Origin: Planctomycetota bacterium
GTDB taxonomy: Bacteria > Planctomycetota > UBA8742 > UBA2392
Reading direction: 5' to 3'
DNA length: 64,000 bases
NCBI GenBank assembly: GCA_003576915.1
Contig: QEVF01000017.1
Location: 1 to 64,000, forward strand
Of this stretch, positions 1 to 9,300 are shown in pieces. The notes under the pieces were generated by a model, which worked only from the letters and a program-made list of their open reading frames with translations, was not told the origin of the DNA and did not search any database. The position numbers and the translations under genes are program-made. Every line of letters begins with the position of its first letter. Position 1 is the first letter of the stretch.

Positions 1-150
1 ATGCCACGTCGCGGGCTATGGCGCGGGCTATGGCGCGGGCGGTGGCGCGGGTGTCTTCGCTTGCGCACATCGGCGGGACGCCGATGCCACGTCGCGGGCT
101 ATGGCGCGGGTGTCTTCGCCAGCCCACATCGGCGGGACGCCGATGCCACG
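1..150. repeat. Short tandem repeat, two and a half units
   Basis: Units begin at 1, 84 and 143 with the same ATGCCACGTCGCGGGCTATG-like opening and end with a CATCGGCGGGACGCCG block. The first unit is 83 bp because a GCGGGCTATGGC-type segment is repeated inside it; the second is 59 bp; the third breaks off after about 8 bases. CGGCGGGACGCCG can form a small hairpin. The repeat lies downstream of the ftsK stop. I see no credible gene in 1-260: open frames here arise from the GC-rich repeat. A dispersed, planctomycete-style intergenic repeat is an inference. Confidence 0.7.
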
Positions 151-260
151 TTGTCGTGGCCAATCGTTCGAGGGCAAAGGGACGTGGTCTACAGGCTCTG
201 GCTCGCGGTGAGCATCGCGTCGGCTCTGCGGACCGGCTCCGATACAGCTCCTGGCGTGCC

Positions 261-2699
261 CTATTGCGGCGCCTGGGTGCCACCGAGGTTGCCCGAGGCC
301 TTGCGGGCTTCCCACTCCTCGGCGGTGATGAGAATCTCCCGTTCCTTGCTGCCCCGTGCGGGGCCCAGAATGCCGGCCTGCTCCATCTGGAACACGAGGG
401 TCGTGGCGGCGTTGTAGCCAATGCGCAGGGCGCTGCGCAGGAACTGGGCGGAGCCGCGCCCGGAGGACACGACGGCATCGACGGCGGCGACGAATTTGTC
501 GTCGAGGGGGGCGGAGCCATCGACGCCTTCAGGCATGTCTTCGCTCTGGGCCGCGCGCAGCTTGCTGGGGTCGATGACATAGCGGGGCTTGATCTGCCCG
601 CGCATGTGATCGAGCAGGGCGGTCAGTTCGCTGTCGGTCATGTAGGCGCTCTGGACGCGCACGGCCTTGGGCTCGCCGGGCAGCACCATGAGCAGGTCGC
701 CCTTGCCGAGCAGGTCTTCGGCGCCGTTCTGGTCCAGCACGACGCGGCTGTCCGTGCCGGTGTTGACACGCAGGGAGACGCGGGAAGGGATGTTGGCCTT
801 GATCATGCCGCTGAGCACGTCGGAGCGCGGCGACTGGGTGACGAGGATCAGGTGGATGCCGGCGGCGCGAGCCTTGGCGGCGATGCGGTTGATCATCTCG
901 TCGAGTTTGCTGTCGGAGCAGACGATCATCAGGTCGGCGAGTTCGTCCACCATGACCACGATGTAGGGCAGGTTCTCGTCGGCGTCGGCGGGGCTCTGGC
1001 CGGCGGCTTCCAGCTTTTCGCGGCGCGTCTTTCTGCTCAGGTCGTTGAACTCCGTGATCTTCTTGACGCCGGCGTGCTTGAGCAGGGTGTAGCGGCGCTC
1101 CATTTCGTTGACGACCCACTCGAACACGCCCACGGCGCGGCGGCTTTCATCGATCACCGGCGCGATCAGGTGCGGGGTGTGGGCGTAGGGCATGAACTCG
1201 ACCTGCTTGGGATCGACGAGGATCAGGCGCACATCCTTGGGGCTGCGGGCAAACAGCAGGGAGCCGAGCATGACGTTTTCCAGCACGCTCTTGCCCTGGC
1301 CGGTGGCGCCGCCGACGATGACGTGGGGCATGCTGGCGAGGTCGCGGACGATGACCTGGCCGATGCTGTCCTTGCCAAAGGCCATGGGCAGTTCCATGGA
1401 CTTGCGCGCCTTCTCAAACTCCGGGGACTCCAGGATGTCGCGGAAGCCCACCATGTCGCGTTTGGCGTTGGGCACCTCCAGGGCGATGGTGCCGCGCCCC
1501 GTGGAGGTGTCGATGCGGACCATGGGCACGCGAAGGTTGACGGCGAGGTTGGTCTTGTAACGCTCGATCTTGGTCACCAGGACGTCCGGCGGCAGGGCCA
1601 GTTCGTAGGTGGTGACGGTCGGGCCGCGGGTGCAGCCGATGATGCGCACGTCGAGCTTGAAGTGCTGGAATGTCTGGCGGATGATTTCCATGCAGCGGGT
1701 CTGCTCGTCGCGGTGATTGGCGGCGTCGGCCTTCCTGGAGGCCTGGAGCAGGTCCACCGTCGGGGGCTTGTAGGCGGCCAGGGCCTCTTCAAAGCTCGGC
1801 TCTGGCGGGGTCTCGGCTTCGTCGCCGCCCTCGGACACGGCCTGGCGGCGCGGCCCGCGCCTGCGCGGCGCGGGAGCTTCATCTTCGGCGGCGGTCTCGG
1901 ACTGCGGTTCCGTTGCCACCGAGGCGGGCGCCTGGGGCGACTCCGGCTGGGCCAGTACCGCGACGGGAGCATCCTGGGGGGCCGGCGCTTCTTCGCGCCG
2001 GAGCAGGCGCGTCAGCCAGTTGCCGCGGGGAGCCTCTTGCTCGTCGTCTTCGGTTTCAGGGGTGAAAACGATGTCCAGCGGCTCGGCCACGGGCGAAGAC
2101 ATGGCGCTGTCATTGCCCAGCGGATTGAGCAGATCCCTCACGATGGGGTAGAACAGAACGTCCGTGGCCAGCAGGAAGCTCAAGACGGCGACAAAGCCCA
2201 GCACCAGGTAGGTGCCCGTCATGCCGAAGTTGGCATCCAGCAGGGAAAACACGCTGGCGCCCACCACGCCGCCGCGTGAGGGCATCAGCCCGCTTTCGCT
2301 GTAGCTGCCGCCGAACAGGGCGGCGAAGGTGAACACGAGCAGCACCGTGCCCAGCAGGCGCAGGGGCCAGTCGGCGGCCTTGCGGCGGAAGAACACCAGC
2401 GTGGCGTAGATGCCCAGCAGGGCCACCAGCAGGTAGGTGCCCACGCCCAGGAAGCGGTAGCCCGTCTCCACCAGAATGGCGCCGAACTTGCCCCCGAGAT
2501 TCTTGACGGACTCGTTGGCGGGGTAGACGTTGCCGGCCACATCCGCCGGGTCGTAGCTGATAATCGCCAGCAGGCAGAACGCGACGGCCAGCAGCAGGCT
2601 CAGGGCGCAGCATTCCTGAACGACCTCGCGCCTGAAGATCGCCGAAATGCGCGGCAGCGAGACCTGCGAGTTACCCGCACTGAGCGTTTTACCGGCCAT
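261..2699 (-). CDS. ftsK: DNA translocase FtsK
   Basis: FtsK anchors at the division septum and pumps chromosomal DNA toward dif during segregation. The 812-residue protein has hydrophobic N-terminal membrane segments (about residues 20-200), an acidic, proline/alanine-rich linker, and the motor domain. Its Walker A motif is GATGQGKS near residue 463 and its Walker B region is VVMVDELADL. A C-terminal winged-helix gamma domain contains LRIGYNAATTLV and ILGPARGSKER, the part that reads KOPS-like orientation sites in known FtsKs. The chosen ATG has a GGGAG ribosome-binding site about 6 nt upstream; the frame stays open a further 97 codons upstream but loses protein-like character. The gene is divergent from the VOC lipoprotein gene. 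Q replaces the more usual S in the Walker A loop. Confidence 0.95.
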   Translation of the reverse strand: MAGKTLSAGNSQVSLPRISAIFRREVVQECCALSLLLAVAFCLLAIISYDPADVAGNVYPANESVKNLGGKFGAILVETGYRFLGVGTYLLVALLGIYATLVFFRRKAADWPLRLLGTVLLVFTFAALFGGSYSESGLMPSRGGVVGASVFSLLDANFGMTGTYLVLGFVAVLSFLLATDVLFYPIVRDLLNPLGNDSAMSSPVAEPLDIVFTPETEDDEQEAPRGNWLTRLLRREEAPAPQDAPVAVLAQPESPQAPASVATEPQSETAAEDEAPAPRRRGPRRQAVSEGGDEAETPPEPSFEEALAAYKPPTVDLLQASRKADAANHRDEQTRCMEIIRQTFQHFKLDVRIIGCTRGPTVTTYELALPPDVLVTKIERYKTNLAVNLRVPMVRIDTSTGRGTIALEVPNAKRDMVGFRDILESPEFEKARKSMELPMAFGKDSIGQVIVRDLASMPHVIVGGATGQGKSVLENVMLGSLLFARSPKDVRLILVDPKQVEFMPYAHTPHLIAPVIDESRRAVGVFEWVVNEMERRYTLLKHAGVKKITEFNDLSRKTRREKLEAAGQSPADADENLPYIVVMVDELADLMIVCSDSKLDEMINRIAAKARAAGIHLILVTQSPRSDVLSGMIKANIPSRVSLRVNTGTDSRVVLDQNGAEDLLGKGDLLMVLPGEPKAVRVQSAYMTDSELTALLDHMRGQIKPRYVIDPSKLRAAQSEDMPEGVDGSAPLDDKFVAAVDAVVSSGRGSAQFLRSALRIGYNAATTLVFQMEQAGILGPARGSKEREILITAEEWEARKASGNLGGTQAPQ

Positions 2700-2853
2700 G
2701 CCCACTCCCGATGAAAGTCTCCGCGCCCAAGGCGCGGTCCTGGCGGGCCGCCGGAAAGGCCGAAATCGACGGCATTTCCGGCAGCCTGCATGGGATGTTC
2801 GACAATCCGGCTGCCTTCGCTTGAGAAAAGCTAGACTGCGCAGGGAGGTTGCC

Positions 2854-3411
2854 ATGCGCTGGATGCTGCCACTGATGCTGTTGCTGGCCGGCTGCGGATC
2901 GAACTCCGTGCTGGATTCACAAGAGGGCGACATGGGTGAAAATCTGCCACAGCAGCCCAGGGCGGCCCTGAAGGTCAACCTGCGCTTCATCTACATCCAG
3001 TGCAATGACGTCAAGGCCGTGCGCGAATTCTACGGCAACCTGCTGGGCCTGAAGGTCGGGGCCTTTGCCGACCACGAAAAGTACGGCTGGGTCACCTTCC
3101 AGAGCGAGGGCCTGGAGTTCATGTTCTTTCGCGGCGACAGCGCCCTGCCGGTTCAAGAGGAATTCTCGTTCATTCCCGGCGACGGCGGGGGGCCCCGGGC
3201 CATGGCCGCCTGGTCGGTGGAGGTGCCGGAAGAGGAATTCGGCGCCGTATACCGGCGCCTGCGCGATGCCGGGGTCAAGGCCCAGACCGCTACGCCTACA
3301 TGGCGGCAGGACAGTTACTGGGGTTACACGGTGCTGGACCCCATGGGCAACACCGTGGAGGTTTACTGCACCGTGCGCGCCAGGCCCCAGAGCACCGAGT
3401 GGGGCCGCTGA
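2854..3411 (+). CDS. Lipoprotein with VOC (glyoxalase-fold) domain
   Basis: The 185-residue protein opens with a lipoprotein signal peptide ending in the lipobox LLAGC, so it is probably attached to a membrane facing the periplasm. From about residue 45 it carries one vicinal-oxygen-chelate domain: VREFYGNLLGLKVG, then a second half ending in LDPMGNTVEVY. The usual first metal-binding histidine position appears to be occupied by another residue (FIYIQCND) while the terminal glutamate is kept. It may therefore bind ligand without being a metal-dependent glyoxalase. The start is set by AGGGAGG 5 nt upstream. Most VOC proteins are cytosolic, so the lipid anchor is unusual. Substrate unknown. Confidence 0.75.
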   Translation: MRWMLPLMLLLAGCGSNSVLDSQEGDMGENLPQQPRAALKVNLRFIYIQCNDVKAVREFYGNLLGLKVGAFADHEKYGWVTFQSEGLEFMFFRGDSALPVQEEFSFIPGDGGGPRAMAAWSVEVPEEEFGAVYRRLRDAGVKAQTATPTWRQDSYWGYTVLDPMGNTVEVYCTVRARPQSTEWGR

Positions 3412-3426
3412 CGGGGTCAACGGCCC
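3402..3426. terminator. Bidirectional hairpin spanning two convergent stop codons
   Basis: GGGCCG, one unpaired C, TGAC, loop GGG, GTCA, one unpaired A, CGGCCC: a near-perfect stem in 25 bp. The plus-strand stop TGA (3409-3411) and the minus-strand stop, read as TCA (3417-3419), pair with each other in the stem. No T tract follows on either side. It may act as a bidirectional 3'-end or RNA-stabilising hairpin. Similar arrangements occur at 38174-38193 and 41919-41943. Confidence 0.5.
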
Positions 3427-4013
3427 GATGAAACCTTCAGCGAGGCACCTGCCTGCAGCTTGAGGCGCACATCAAAGCGCAGGTCGGGGTTGCGCCGGCT
3501 GGGGGCGTTGACCGTGACGCTGTCGGCCGTGATTTCGCCGATCGTGACTTCCTTGAGCCAGGCGGGCAGGTTCCGCGTTTTGGCCTCGCGCTGGCCCGTG
3601 TAGAAATCCGAAAACGCCATCACGTAGAGTTCGGCCCCGCCTGCACGAACCGTGGCAAAGCTCTGCTCGGGGCTTTGCGGGGCGAACACGATGCGCACGA
3701 CGGCAAGCTCGCGCGCCAGGAATTCTTCGAGTTCGGCGCGCAATTCCGCCTCCGTGTATTCGCGCGGCGGCGGGTCTTTGGGCCCTTCGACTTCGGGCTT
3801 GGGCCGTTTGAGGGGAGAAACGCGCCCGAAGTCCCACTGGGGGCGCAGGGCGGCATCGGTCGCGCTTTGCCAGTTCTCCCGCCCTGGCTTGAACTCCGGC
3901 TGCGCAGCCACGGGAGACGGCGCGGCCAGGGCGCCCTGCACCACGGTGGCCGCAAAGATCAGCAGCAGGAGGTTGGCCGCCGAAAGCATCAGCACGAATC
4001 GATGGGGCTTCAA
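3417..4013 (-). CDS. GspC-like single-pass membrane protein without PDZ domain
   Basis: The protein (about 198 residues) has one N-terminal membrane segment (around LSAANLLLLIFAATVV), a proline-rich linker (SPLKRPKPEVEGPKDPPP) and a folded C-terminal domain. The layout and several phrases match the protein at 56359-57471: an ELRAELEEFLARE helix against QLKAELEREINAK, then a segment ending in VNAPSRR against IEAPSIKR. That protein adds a PDZ domain, which this one lacks. The order membrane helix, linker, beta domain resembles the homology region of type II secretion GspC; this is inference. TTG at 4013 is preferred because GGGAGA lies 5 nt upstream; a GTG at 4040 and an ATG at 3989 are alternatives. 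It follows the 4116-5888 gene as a likely operon partner. Confidence 0.6.
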   Translation of the reverse strand: MKPHRFVLMLSAANLLLLIFAATVVQGALAAPSPVAAQPEFKPGRENWQSATDAALRPQWDFGRVSPLKRPKPEVEGPKDPPPREYTEAELRAELEEFLARELAVVRIVFAPQSPEQSFATVRAGGAELYVMAFSDFYTGQREAKTRNLPAWLKEVTIGEITADSVTVNAPSRRNPDLRFDVRLKLQAGASLKVSSGR

Positions 4014-4115
4014 GGCGCTCTCCCGTTGGGGAAGCCGCACGCTGCGGCCTGATGGTGAAACGACGCAGGAAAGCCCTTGCCGGTTCCATCAATTCACCCA
4101 GGCTGCGCGGCTGGT

Positions 4116-5888
4116 TCAGCGGGTGCGCTGAAGGCTGACGATCAGGTGGCCTTCGCCGCCGGGGGCCGGCACCACGCAACAGGCCATCGCCCCGACGTCG
4201 AGGTCTGCCGAGAGTTCGGCCTGGGCCAATTGGCGCGTGAAGGTCTCGACGCCCTCGCTGCGCAGGGGCTTTCGCTCGCCCTCGGCCCATGCCAGGCGCA
4301 GGGTGGCCAGGGCCTGGTCCTGGTGCGGGCGCGCGCACAGCCGGAACTGGGTGCCGAAGGCCACGACGGCGGTGTCCAGCGTTGCGCCGGCATCGGCCGT
4401 GGCGGGCTGAAAGGCGGCGACTCTGGACATCAGTTCCAGGTCAAGCACATCGCAGGTCTGATGGCCGGTCATGGCCACGCAGCGATCCAGCAGGGGAGTT
4501 CCCAGGGCTGACAGGTCGGCGGCCTGAGGCCTGCCGCCCAACACCGAGGCTCCCGGGTTCTTCGAGCGCCAGGCGCGAACGCGAAAGCCCAGGGCGGCGG
4601 GCCCCGCATTGATGGCGGCCAGGGCCGCCGTGATTTCCCGGCGGGCGGCTTCAAACTCACGGCCCGGCGCCTCCGTTTCGCCGGGCTGCGTGAACATGAT
4701 GCCCAGCCAGGGGCCCAGGGCCACGATGCTGCTCACGGCGCCGCCGGCCAGCGCCCCCACGCGCTCGGCCAGGGTGCGGCAGGCCGCCGTGGAAGCGCAG
4801 CCGTGGACGAGGCTTTCGTAGGCCTGGTGGCTGCTTTGTCCCAGGCGCAGATGCGCGGTGTCGCTGGCGGCGCCGCAAAGCCAGGGCGCGGGCGGCGTGA
4901 GCCCCAGCAGGGCGCCGGAAACGTTGACCAGGCCCAGGGTCAGGGTGGGCCCGCATTCCAGGGTCCGGTTGGGCAGGCTGCCCTTGATCTGTACCCGAAC
5001 CATCAGGCGCTGGGCGCCCTCATCCACGACCAGGGCGCCGCCGTTGGCCACGAGGCCCGAGAACGGCACGTAGCTCCAGGTTGTCACCGGTAAATCCACC
5101 AGGGCCGCCCCCGGCACGTCCTTGCGTGGCGCCTTGAGGTTCTGCCGCCCGCTCCAGCCGTGGACCCAGACCCGTCCGTCGGGCAGCAGCAATGCGCCGG
5201 CCAGGAGTTCGCGGCCGGCGGCGAGCCTCGCCATGCGGGGCGAAGTCTGGCCGGTGCGCTCGGGGCTGTCGGGTTCGAGCCCCTGGGCAAACTCGCAGAC
5301 CTCAAGTTGCTGGAGGGCCAGGACCTCGCCCAGGGCGCCCGACGTGGCGCCCAGCAGCGTGCCCGCTGCGGCCAGCTTGACGGCCTCGGGCTCTTCCAGG
5401 CGGATTTCGGCGCCGGGCGCGGCAGGCAGCAGCACGGCCGTGAGGCGGACTTCGGTCTTCGCGGCGGCCTGCAGGGCCTCCAGAACCCAGGCAAAGCGCC
5501 GGTGAATCTCGGCGCTGCAGGTCAGCCGGATTCTGGGGCCGCCGGTGACGTCCGTGCTGTAGGAGGCCTCCTGACCGTCCGCGCAAAGGGACAGCACGGC
5601 GTTTGTGAGGTCCTCGATGTCGCCAAAGCAGCGAGCGCCGCCCGTGCAGTTGCGCAGCCGCCAGTGCAGTTCCTGCTCGTTGGCGCCCTCGCTGTTCTCG
5701 AACAGGCGATCGGGCGCCAGCCAATCCTGGGGTTTGCCGGCTTCGGCGCTTGAGGCAAACTCCGACCAGGTCAGGCCCGTCAGGTCATAGGCGCGGGTTT
5801 CCGCGCCCGAGGCTTCGGCCTCCTGGGCCCTGGCCGGGTTCAGCATAAGCAGGCAGAGCAGGGCGGGCAGCAGCACGAGTTTGCGCAT
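4116..5888 (-). CDS. Large exported protein of unknown function
   Basis: I do not recognise this 590-residue protein. It has a clear Sec signal peptide (MRKLVLLPALLCLLMLNPARAQ), so it is exported, and about a dozen cysteines after the signal, suggesting disulfides. One stretch (RFAWVLEALQAAAKTEVRLTA, near residues 130-150) looks like the start of an amphipathic helix-strand unit seen in secretin N-domains. With the GspC-like gene directly downstream, a trans-envelope secretion role is conceivable but unproven. The ATG has GGAG 5 nt upstream. It is divergent from the HEAT-like lipoprotein gene at 5979, with about 90 bp between them. Confidence 0.65.
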   Translation of the reverse strand: MRKLVLLPALLCLLMLNPARAQEAEASGAETRAYDLTGLTWSEFASSAEAGKPQDWLAPDRLFENSEGANEQELHWRLRNCTGGARCFGDIEDLTNAVLSLCADGQEASYSTDVTGGPRIRLTCSAEIHRRFAWVLEALQAAAKTEVRLTAVLLPAAPGAEIRLEEPEAVKLAAAGTLLGATSGALGEVLALQQLEVCEFAQGLEPDSPERTGQTSPRMARLAAGRELLAGALLLPDGRVWVHGWSGRQNLKAPRKDVPGAALVDLPVTTWSYVPFSGLVANGGALVVDEGAQRLMVRVQIKGSLPNRTLECGPTLTLGLVNVSGALLGLTPPAPWLCGAASDTAHLRLGQSSHQAYESLVHGCASTAACRTLAERVGALAGGAVSSIVALGPWLGIMFTQPGETEAPGREFEAARREITAALAAINAGPAALGFRVRAWRSKNPGASVLGGRPQAADLSALGTPLLDRCVAMTGHQTCDVLDLELMSRVAAFQPATADAGATLDTAVVAFGTQFRLCARPHQDQALATLRLAWAEGERKPLRSEGVETFTRQLAQAELSADLDVGAMACCVVPAPGGEGHLIVSLQRTR

Positions 5889-5978
5889 GGCGGCTCCAAC
5901 TGGGGCAGGCGATCCTAGCAAAGGCGCGGCGCCTTCGTCCTTGACCTTTGGCGCGGGCAGCCCACAATCGCCGCTCCG

Positions 5979-6713
5979 ATGAAAAAGCTGGGGATCATCC
6001 TGCTGTGCCTGGCCTGCGCCGGCTGCCACAACCTGGCATCGGAGCGGCGCGACCACCTGCGCCGCGACGTGGAAGCCACCAACGCAGCCGACATGCCTGC
6101 GCGGCGCCGGCAGCTCAAGCGGATCATGCTGGGCGAGGCGGGCAAGCCGCGGGACCCCGACCCCCACTTTCGCGCCACGGCCGCCCAGGAACTGGGCAAG
6201 GTGGGCGAGGCCGACGACCTTGACGCCCTGCTTGAGGCCCTCCTGGGCCCCTACGCCGACGAGAACCGCATGGTGCGCATGGAGGCCGCCATCGGCATCG
6301 GCAAGCTGCGCTACAGCGGCGTTGCGGACAGCCGGCGCAGGAAGGCCCTTCGGAACCTGACCTCGCGCCTGGCCTATGACCGCGACGCCGCCGGCCGCGT
6401 GATCGAGACGGACTATCTCGTGCGCAGCGCCATGGTGAACAGCCTGACCCTGCTGGGCCATCGGGACGCGGCCAGCGCTTTGCACGACGTGGCCAAGCGG
6501 CTTCGCGCCGACCAGGCGGCCAACGAAACCCTGCTGTTCACGGGACCCGGCGACGAAGGGCTCTTTGACCTCTGCCTTGAGGGTCTGCTCCAGCTCACGG
6601 GGGTGGCACGGGAAGCGGCGGCCAGGGACCGCGCGTCCCACGACGATGCTGAAGCGCATCTGGCCTGGTGGGCCGAGCGCATCTCTGAAATGCCGCCGGT
6701 GCCCCTGGGCTAG
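5979..6713 (+). CDS. HEAT-repeat-like lipoprotein
   Basis: The 244-residue protein starts with a lipoprotein signal peptide ending LACAGC. The mature part is helical with HEAT-like units: FRATAAQELGKVGEADDLDA and MVRMEAAIGIGKLRYSG, then VRSAMVNSLTLLGHRDAASAL near residues 148-168. HEAT units are binding scaffolds, so a role in envelope protein interactions is likely; the partner is unknown. The first glycosyltransferase gene begins 3 nt after this stop, so the four genes from 5979 to 10595 are probably one operon. Confidence 0.7.
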   Translation: MKKLGIILLCLACAGCHNLASERRDHLRRDVEATNAADMPARRRQLKRIMLGEAGKPRDPDPHFRATAAQELGKVGEADDLDALLEALLGPYADENRMVRMEAAIGIGKLRYSGVADSRRRKALRNLTSRLAYDRDAAGRVIETDYLVRSAMVNSLTLLGHRDAASALHDVAKRLRADQAANETLLFTGPGDEGLFDLCLEGLLQLTGVAREAAARDRASHDDAEAHLAWWAERISEMPPVPLG

Positions 6714-6716
6714 CCC

Positions 6717-7997
6717 ATGAAAGGCCACTTTGCCCAGGTGCGCCTTGCCACGCTTGTGACGCTGGGCGGCGTGCTGGCCGTCTTTGTCGTGGTCATGCAG
6801 CACTACTGGCAGGCCGTGTCGCTCGACATTGCCGTTTACTGGGAGGCGGGCGAGCGCATGCGCGCCGGCGCCGCCGACCTTTACAAAGAACCCACCGACC
6901 CCGCCAACGATGTCGGCCGGTTCATTTACCCGCCGGCCTTTGCCGTGTTCTTCGCGCCCCTGACGCTGCTGCCGCGCTGGCTGGGCTACGGCGTCTGGGG
7001 TCTGATGCAGCTTGCCGCCATCGGCCTGACACTCCGGGCCTTGCTCGGCCTGTGCCGCGTGCCGCGCGGACAGCGGGCCGATTTCGCGCTGCTGGTGCTG
7101 CTGGCGGTGTTCGGCGCGGCCTGGGAAAACATCCGCGAGGGTCAGGTCAACTTCCTGGTCATGGCCTGCGTGAGCCTGGGCCTGTGGAGTGTCGTGGAAG
7201 GCCGATCCTGGCGCGGCGGGCTGTGGCTGGCCCTGGCGGCCCACCTGAAGATCATTCCCGGCGTGCTGCTGGCGGTGCTGCTGCTGCAGCGGCGCTTCAA
7301 GGCTGCGCTGGCCATGGCGCTGGGGCTTGGACTGATCTGGTTTTCGCCCCTGGTCTGGACATGGCCGGCCCTGGGGGCCGGCGCCGCGCTCGAACGCAAC
7401 GCAGACTTGACACGTCAATATCTGGCCGAGGTGGCGGGGCCCCGGGTGAAGAAACAGCAGGCGACGGATGTCGGCGGCCCGCGCGCCCCCAACAACGCGC
7501 TCTCGGCCGTTGCCCAGCGCTATTTCAATGACGTTCAGGCCTCCAATCTGACTTCGCAGCGCGGCCCCCTGCTCTACCTGGCCCCGGGACCCGAGGCCAG
7601 GTGGGGCGGATTTGCCCTGGCGGCGCTCATGTACCTGCTGGCCCTGCTGCTGGCCTTTGTCCGCCAAGGCGAGGAGGGTTTTACCGCCGCCTGCGGCCTG
7701 GCGCTGACGGCGGCCACGCTGGGCAATCTGTTGTGCTGGCCGCACCATTTCGCGGTGCTGGCGCTGCTGGTCGCGCCCCTGGCGGCCCTGGGCCTGCGGG
7801 ACGAGAAACATCTCCGCCGGGCCGTGACCACTGTGGCGGTCATGGTCCTGTTCTGCCACGTCACGCTGATTCCCGAGCTGGAGCCCCTTCAGATCTGGGG
7901 CCTGCCCACGGCGGGCGCAATCTTCGCCTGGGGTGTATGCTTCTATACCTTCTGGCGAGGCCATGGAACAAAGCCCACCACCCCTGAAGCGGCATGA
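6717..7997 (+). CDS. GT87/DUF2029-type polyprenyl-linked membrane glycosyltransferase, copy 1
   Basis: This 426-residue protein has about ten hydrophobic segments and the pattern of GT87 enzymes, which use polyprenyl-phosphate sugars on the outer face of the membrane. The first extracytoplasmic loop carries VYWEAGERMRAGAADLY and IYPPAFAVFFAPL, where the acidic residues are the likely catalytic site. A later conserved stretch, AAHLKIIPGVLLAVLLLQRR, is shared with the two following genes. Three paralogues in tandem suggest sequential sugar additions to one product or a recent duplication. Acceptor and sugar are not predictable. Confidence 0.75.
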   Translation: MKGHFAQVRLATLVTLGGVLAVFVVVMQHYWQAVSLDIAVYWEAGERMRAGAADLYKEPTDPANDVGRFIYPPAFAVFFAPLTLLPRWLGYGVWGLMQLAAIGLTLRALLGLCRVPRGQRADFALLVLLAVFGAAWENIREGQVNFLVMACVSLGLWSVVEGRSWRGGLWLALAAHLKIIPGVLLAVLLLQRRFKAALAMALGLGLIWFSPLVWTWPALGAGAALERNADLTRQYLAEVAGPRVKKQQATDVGGPRAPNNALSAVAQRYFNDVQASNLTSQRGPLLYLAPGPEARWGGFALAALMYLLALLLAFVRQGEEGFTAACGLALTAATLGNLLCWPHHFAVLALLVAPLAALGLRDEKHLRRAVTTVAVMVLFCHVTLIPELEPLQIWGLPTAGAIFAWGVCFYTFWRGHGTKPTTPEAA

Positions 7998-9300
7998 GCG
8001 GCTGTGGCCCGCCGCCATCGGCCTTTGCTTTCTGCTGTTGCTGGCGGCCAGCGCGGGGGTGCCGGCCTCGATTGCGGCCGCGCCCGACGACGCCACGGTT
8101 TACTGGGAGGCGGGCCTGCGCATGCGGGCGGGCGGCGATGATCTCTATGGCAATCCCGGCCTCGAGAATCGCGTGGGGCGCTACATTTACCCGCCGGCCT
8201 TTGCCGCGCTGTTTGCGCCGCTCACGTTCGTCGATGGCCGCCCCCCGGCCTCGCCCGAGCAGCGCATCGTCGAGCGACCCTACCGTTACCCCGCGGGCCT
8301 CCACATCTGGGTCTGGCTGCACCTGCCGATGCTGGCGGCGGCCCTCTGGCTTCTGCCTGCCGCCTGCGGGCTGCCCGCCCAGGAGCGCATGCGCGCCTGG
8401 GGGCTTTGCCTTCTGGCGACAATTGCCGCGGCCTACATCGACCTCGACTGGGGCAACGTGAATCTCCTGATTCTGCTGCTGGTCGTGGCCGGGCTGGCCC
8501 TGGTGGAAGGGCGGCGCGTCTTTCTCGGGGGAATGCTGGTGGGCGCGGCAGCCATGATCAAGGTTCTGCCCGCCGTGCTGCTGCTGGTCTTTCTGCTTCA
8601 GGGAAGGCCCCGCGCTGTCTGGGGCATGCTGGGGGGTGCGCTGGCTTTGTGGCTGCTGCCGCTGCTCTGGTGGGCGCCCGACGTTGGCCTGGCGGAGGCC
8701 CTGGGCCAGAACTTCGCGCTGTCGTTCGAGTGGGTCAATGTCGTGGCCCTGCCCGGCGCCTCGGGCGACATCGCCTACGCCGGGGGAACGGCCTCGCCCA
8801 ATGTATCCCTGAGCGCCTGGCTTGGGCGCCTGTTCACGGAAGGCGCGGCCCTGACGGCCTTTCAGCGCCCCGGTTACACCGGCCCGCTGCTTGCGGGTCT
8901 GCCCCCAGCGTTGACCCTTTGGCTGGCACGCCTGGTCGCGGTCCTGATGCTGGGCGTGGCGCTGGCGCTGGCCTGGCTGCGGCGTGAGAGCGCGCCCCAA
9001 CGCTCGTTGGCGGCGTCCCTGGCCCTCATGGCGGTGCACCTGGGTAATCCCCTGTGCTGGCCTTACCACCTGGTGCTGCTGGCCCTGCCCCTGTGCGCCC
9101 TGGCCGCGCTGGATGCCAGGCGGTCAGGCCCGTTGGCCGTGGTGCTGATTGCGGGGGTGAGCCTGCCGCTGCTGCTTTATCGGGTGCCCGGCTATGGCGT
9201 GCTGGAGCAGGCCTGCATCTGGGGTGTTCCCACCGTGGCGCTGCTGGCCGGCTATGGCATGGGGGCTGTCTGGCTGTGGCGGGCCGGGAGACAGCCATGA
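7963..9300 (+). CDS. GT87/DUF2029-type membrane glycosyltransferase, copy 2
   Basis: Second of three tandem paralogues (445 residues). It keeps the loop motif VYWEAGLRMRAGGDDLY and IYPPAFAALFAPLTF, then LDWGNVNLLILLLVVAGLAL and the MIKVLPAVLLLVFLLQ stretch. ATG at 7963 follows GGCGAGG and overlaps the end of copy 1 by 35 bp, so translation is probably coupled; a GTG at 7933 is a weaker alternative. The insert after IYPPAF is longer than in the other copies (about 25 residues between TFVDG and HIWVW), which may change acceptor specificity. Confidence 0.75.
   Translation: MEQSPPPLKRHERLWPAAIGLCFLLLLAASAGVPASIAAAPDDATVYWEAGLRMRAGGDDLYGNPGLENRVGRYIYPPAFAALFAPLTFVDGRPPASPEQRIVERPYRYPAGLHIWVWLHLPMLAAALWLLPAACGLPAQERMRAWGLCLLATIAAAYIDLDWGNVNLLILLLVVAGLALVEGRRVFLGGMLVGAAAMIKVLPAVLLLVFLLQGRPRAVWGMLGGALALWLLPLLWWAPDVGLAEALGQNFALSFEWVNVVALPGASGDIAYAGGTASPNVSLSAWLGRLFTEGAALTAFQRPGYTGPLLAGLPPALTLWLARLVAVLMLGVALALAWLRRESAPQRSLAASLALMAVHLGNPLCWPYHLVLLALPLCALAALDARRSGPLAVVLIAGVSLPLLLYRVPGYGVLEQACIWGVPTVALLAGYGMGAVWLWRAGRQP

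Noticed and set aside
18..2279. A long plus-strand open frame (753 codons) opposite ftsK
   Set aside because: It is the antisense of ftsK in very GC-rich DNA, has His/Gly/Ala/Val-biased composition and no recognisable motif, while ftsK motifs are complete.
5889..8096. N-terminal extension of the 4116-5888 gene to 1326 codons
   Set aside because: The extension runs antisense to the HEAT lipoprotein and first glycosyltransferase; a signal peptide and ribosome-binding site mark the start at 5888.
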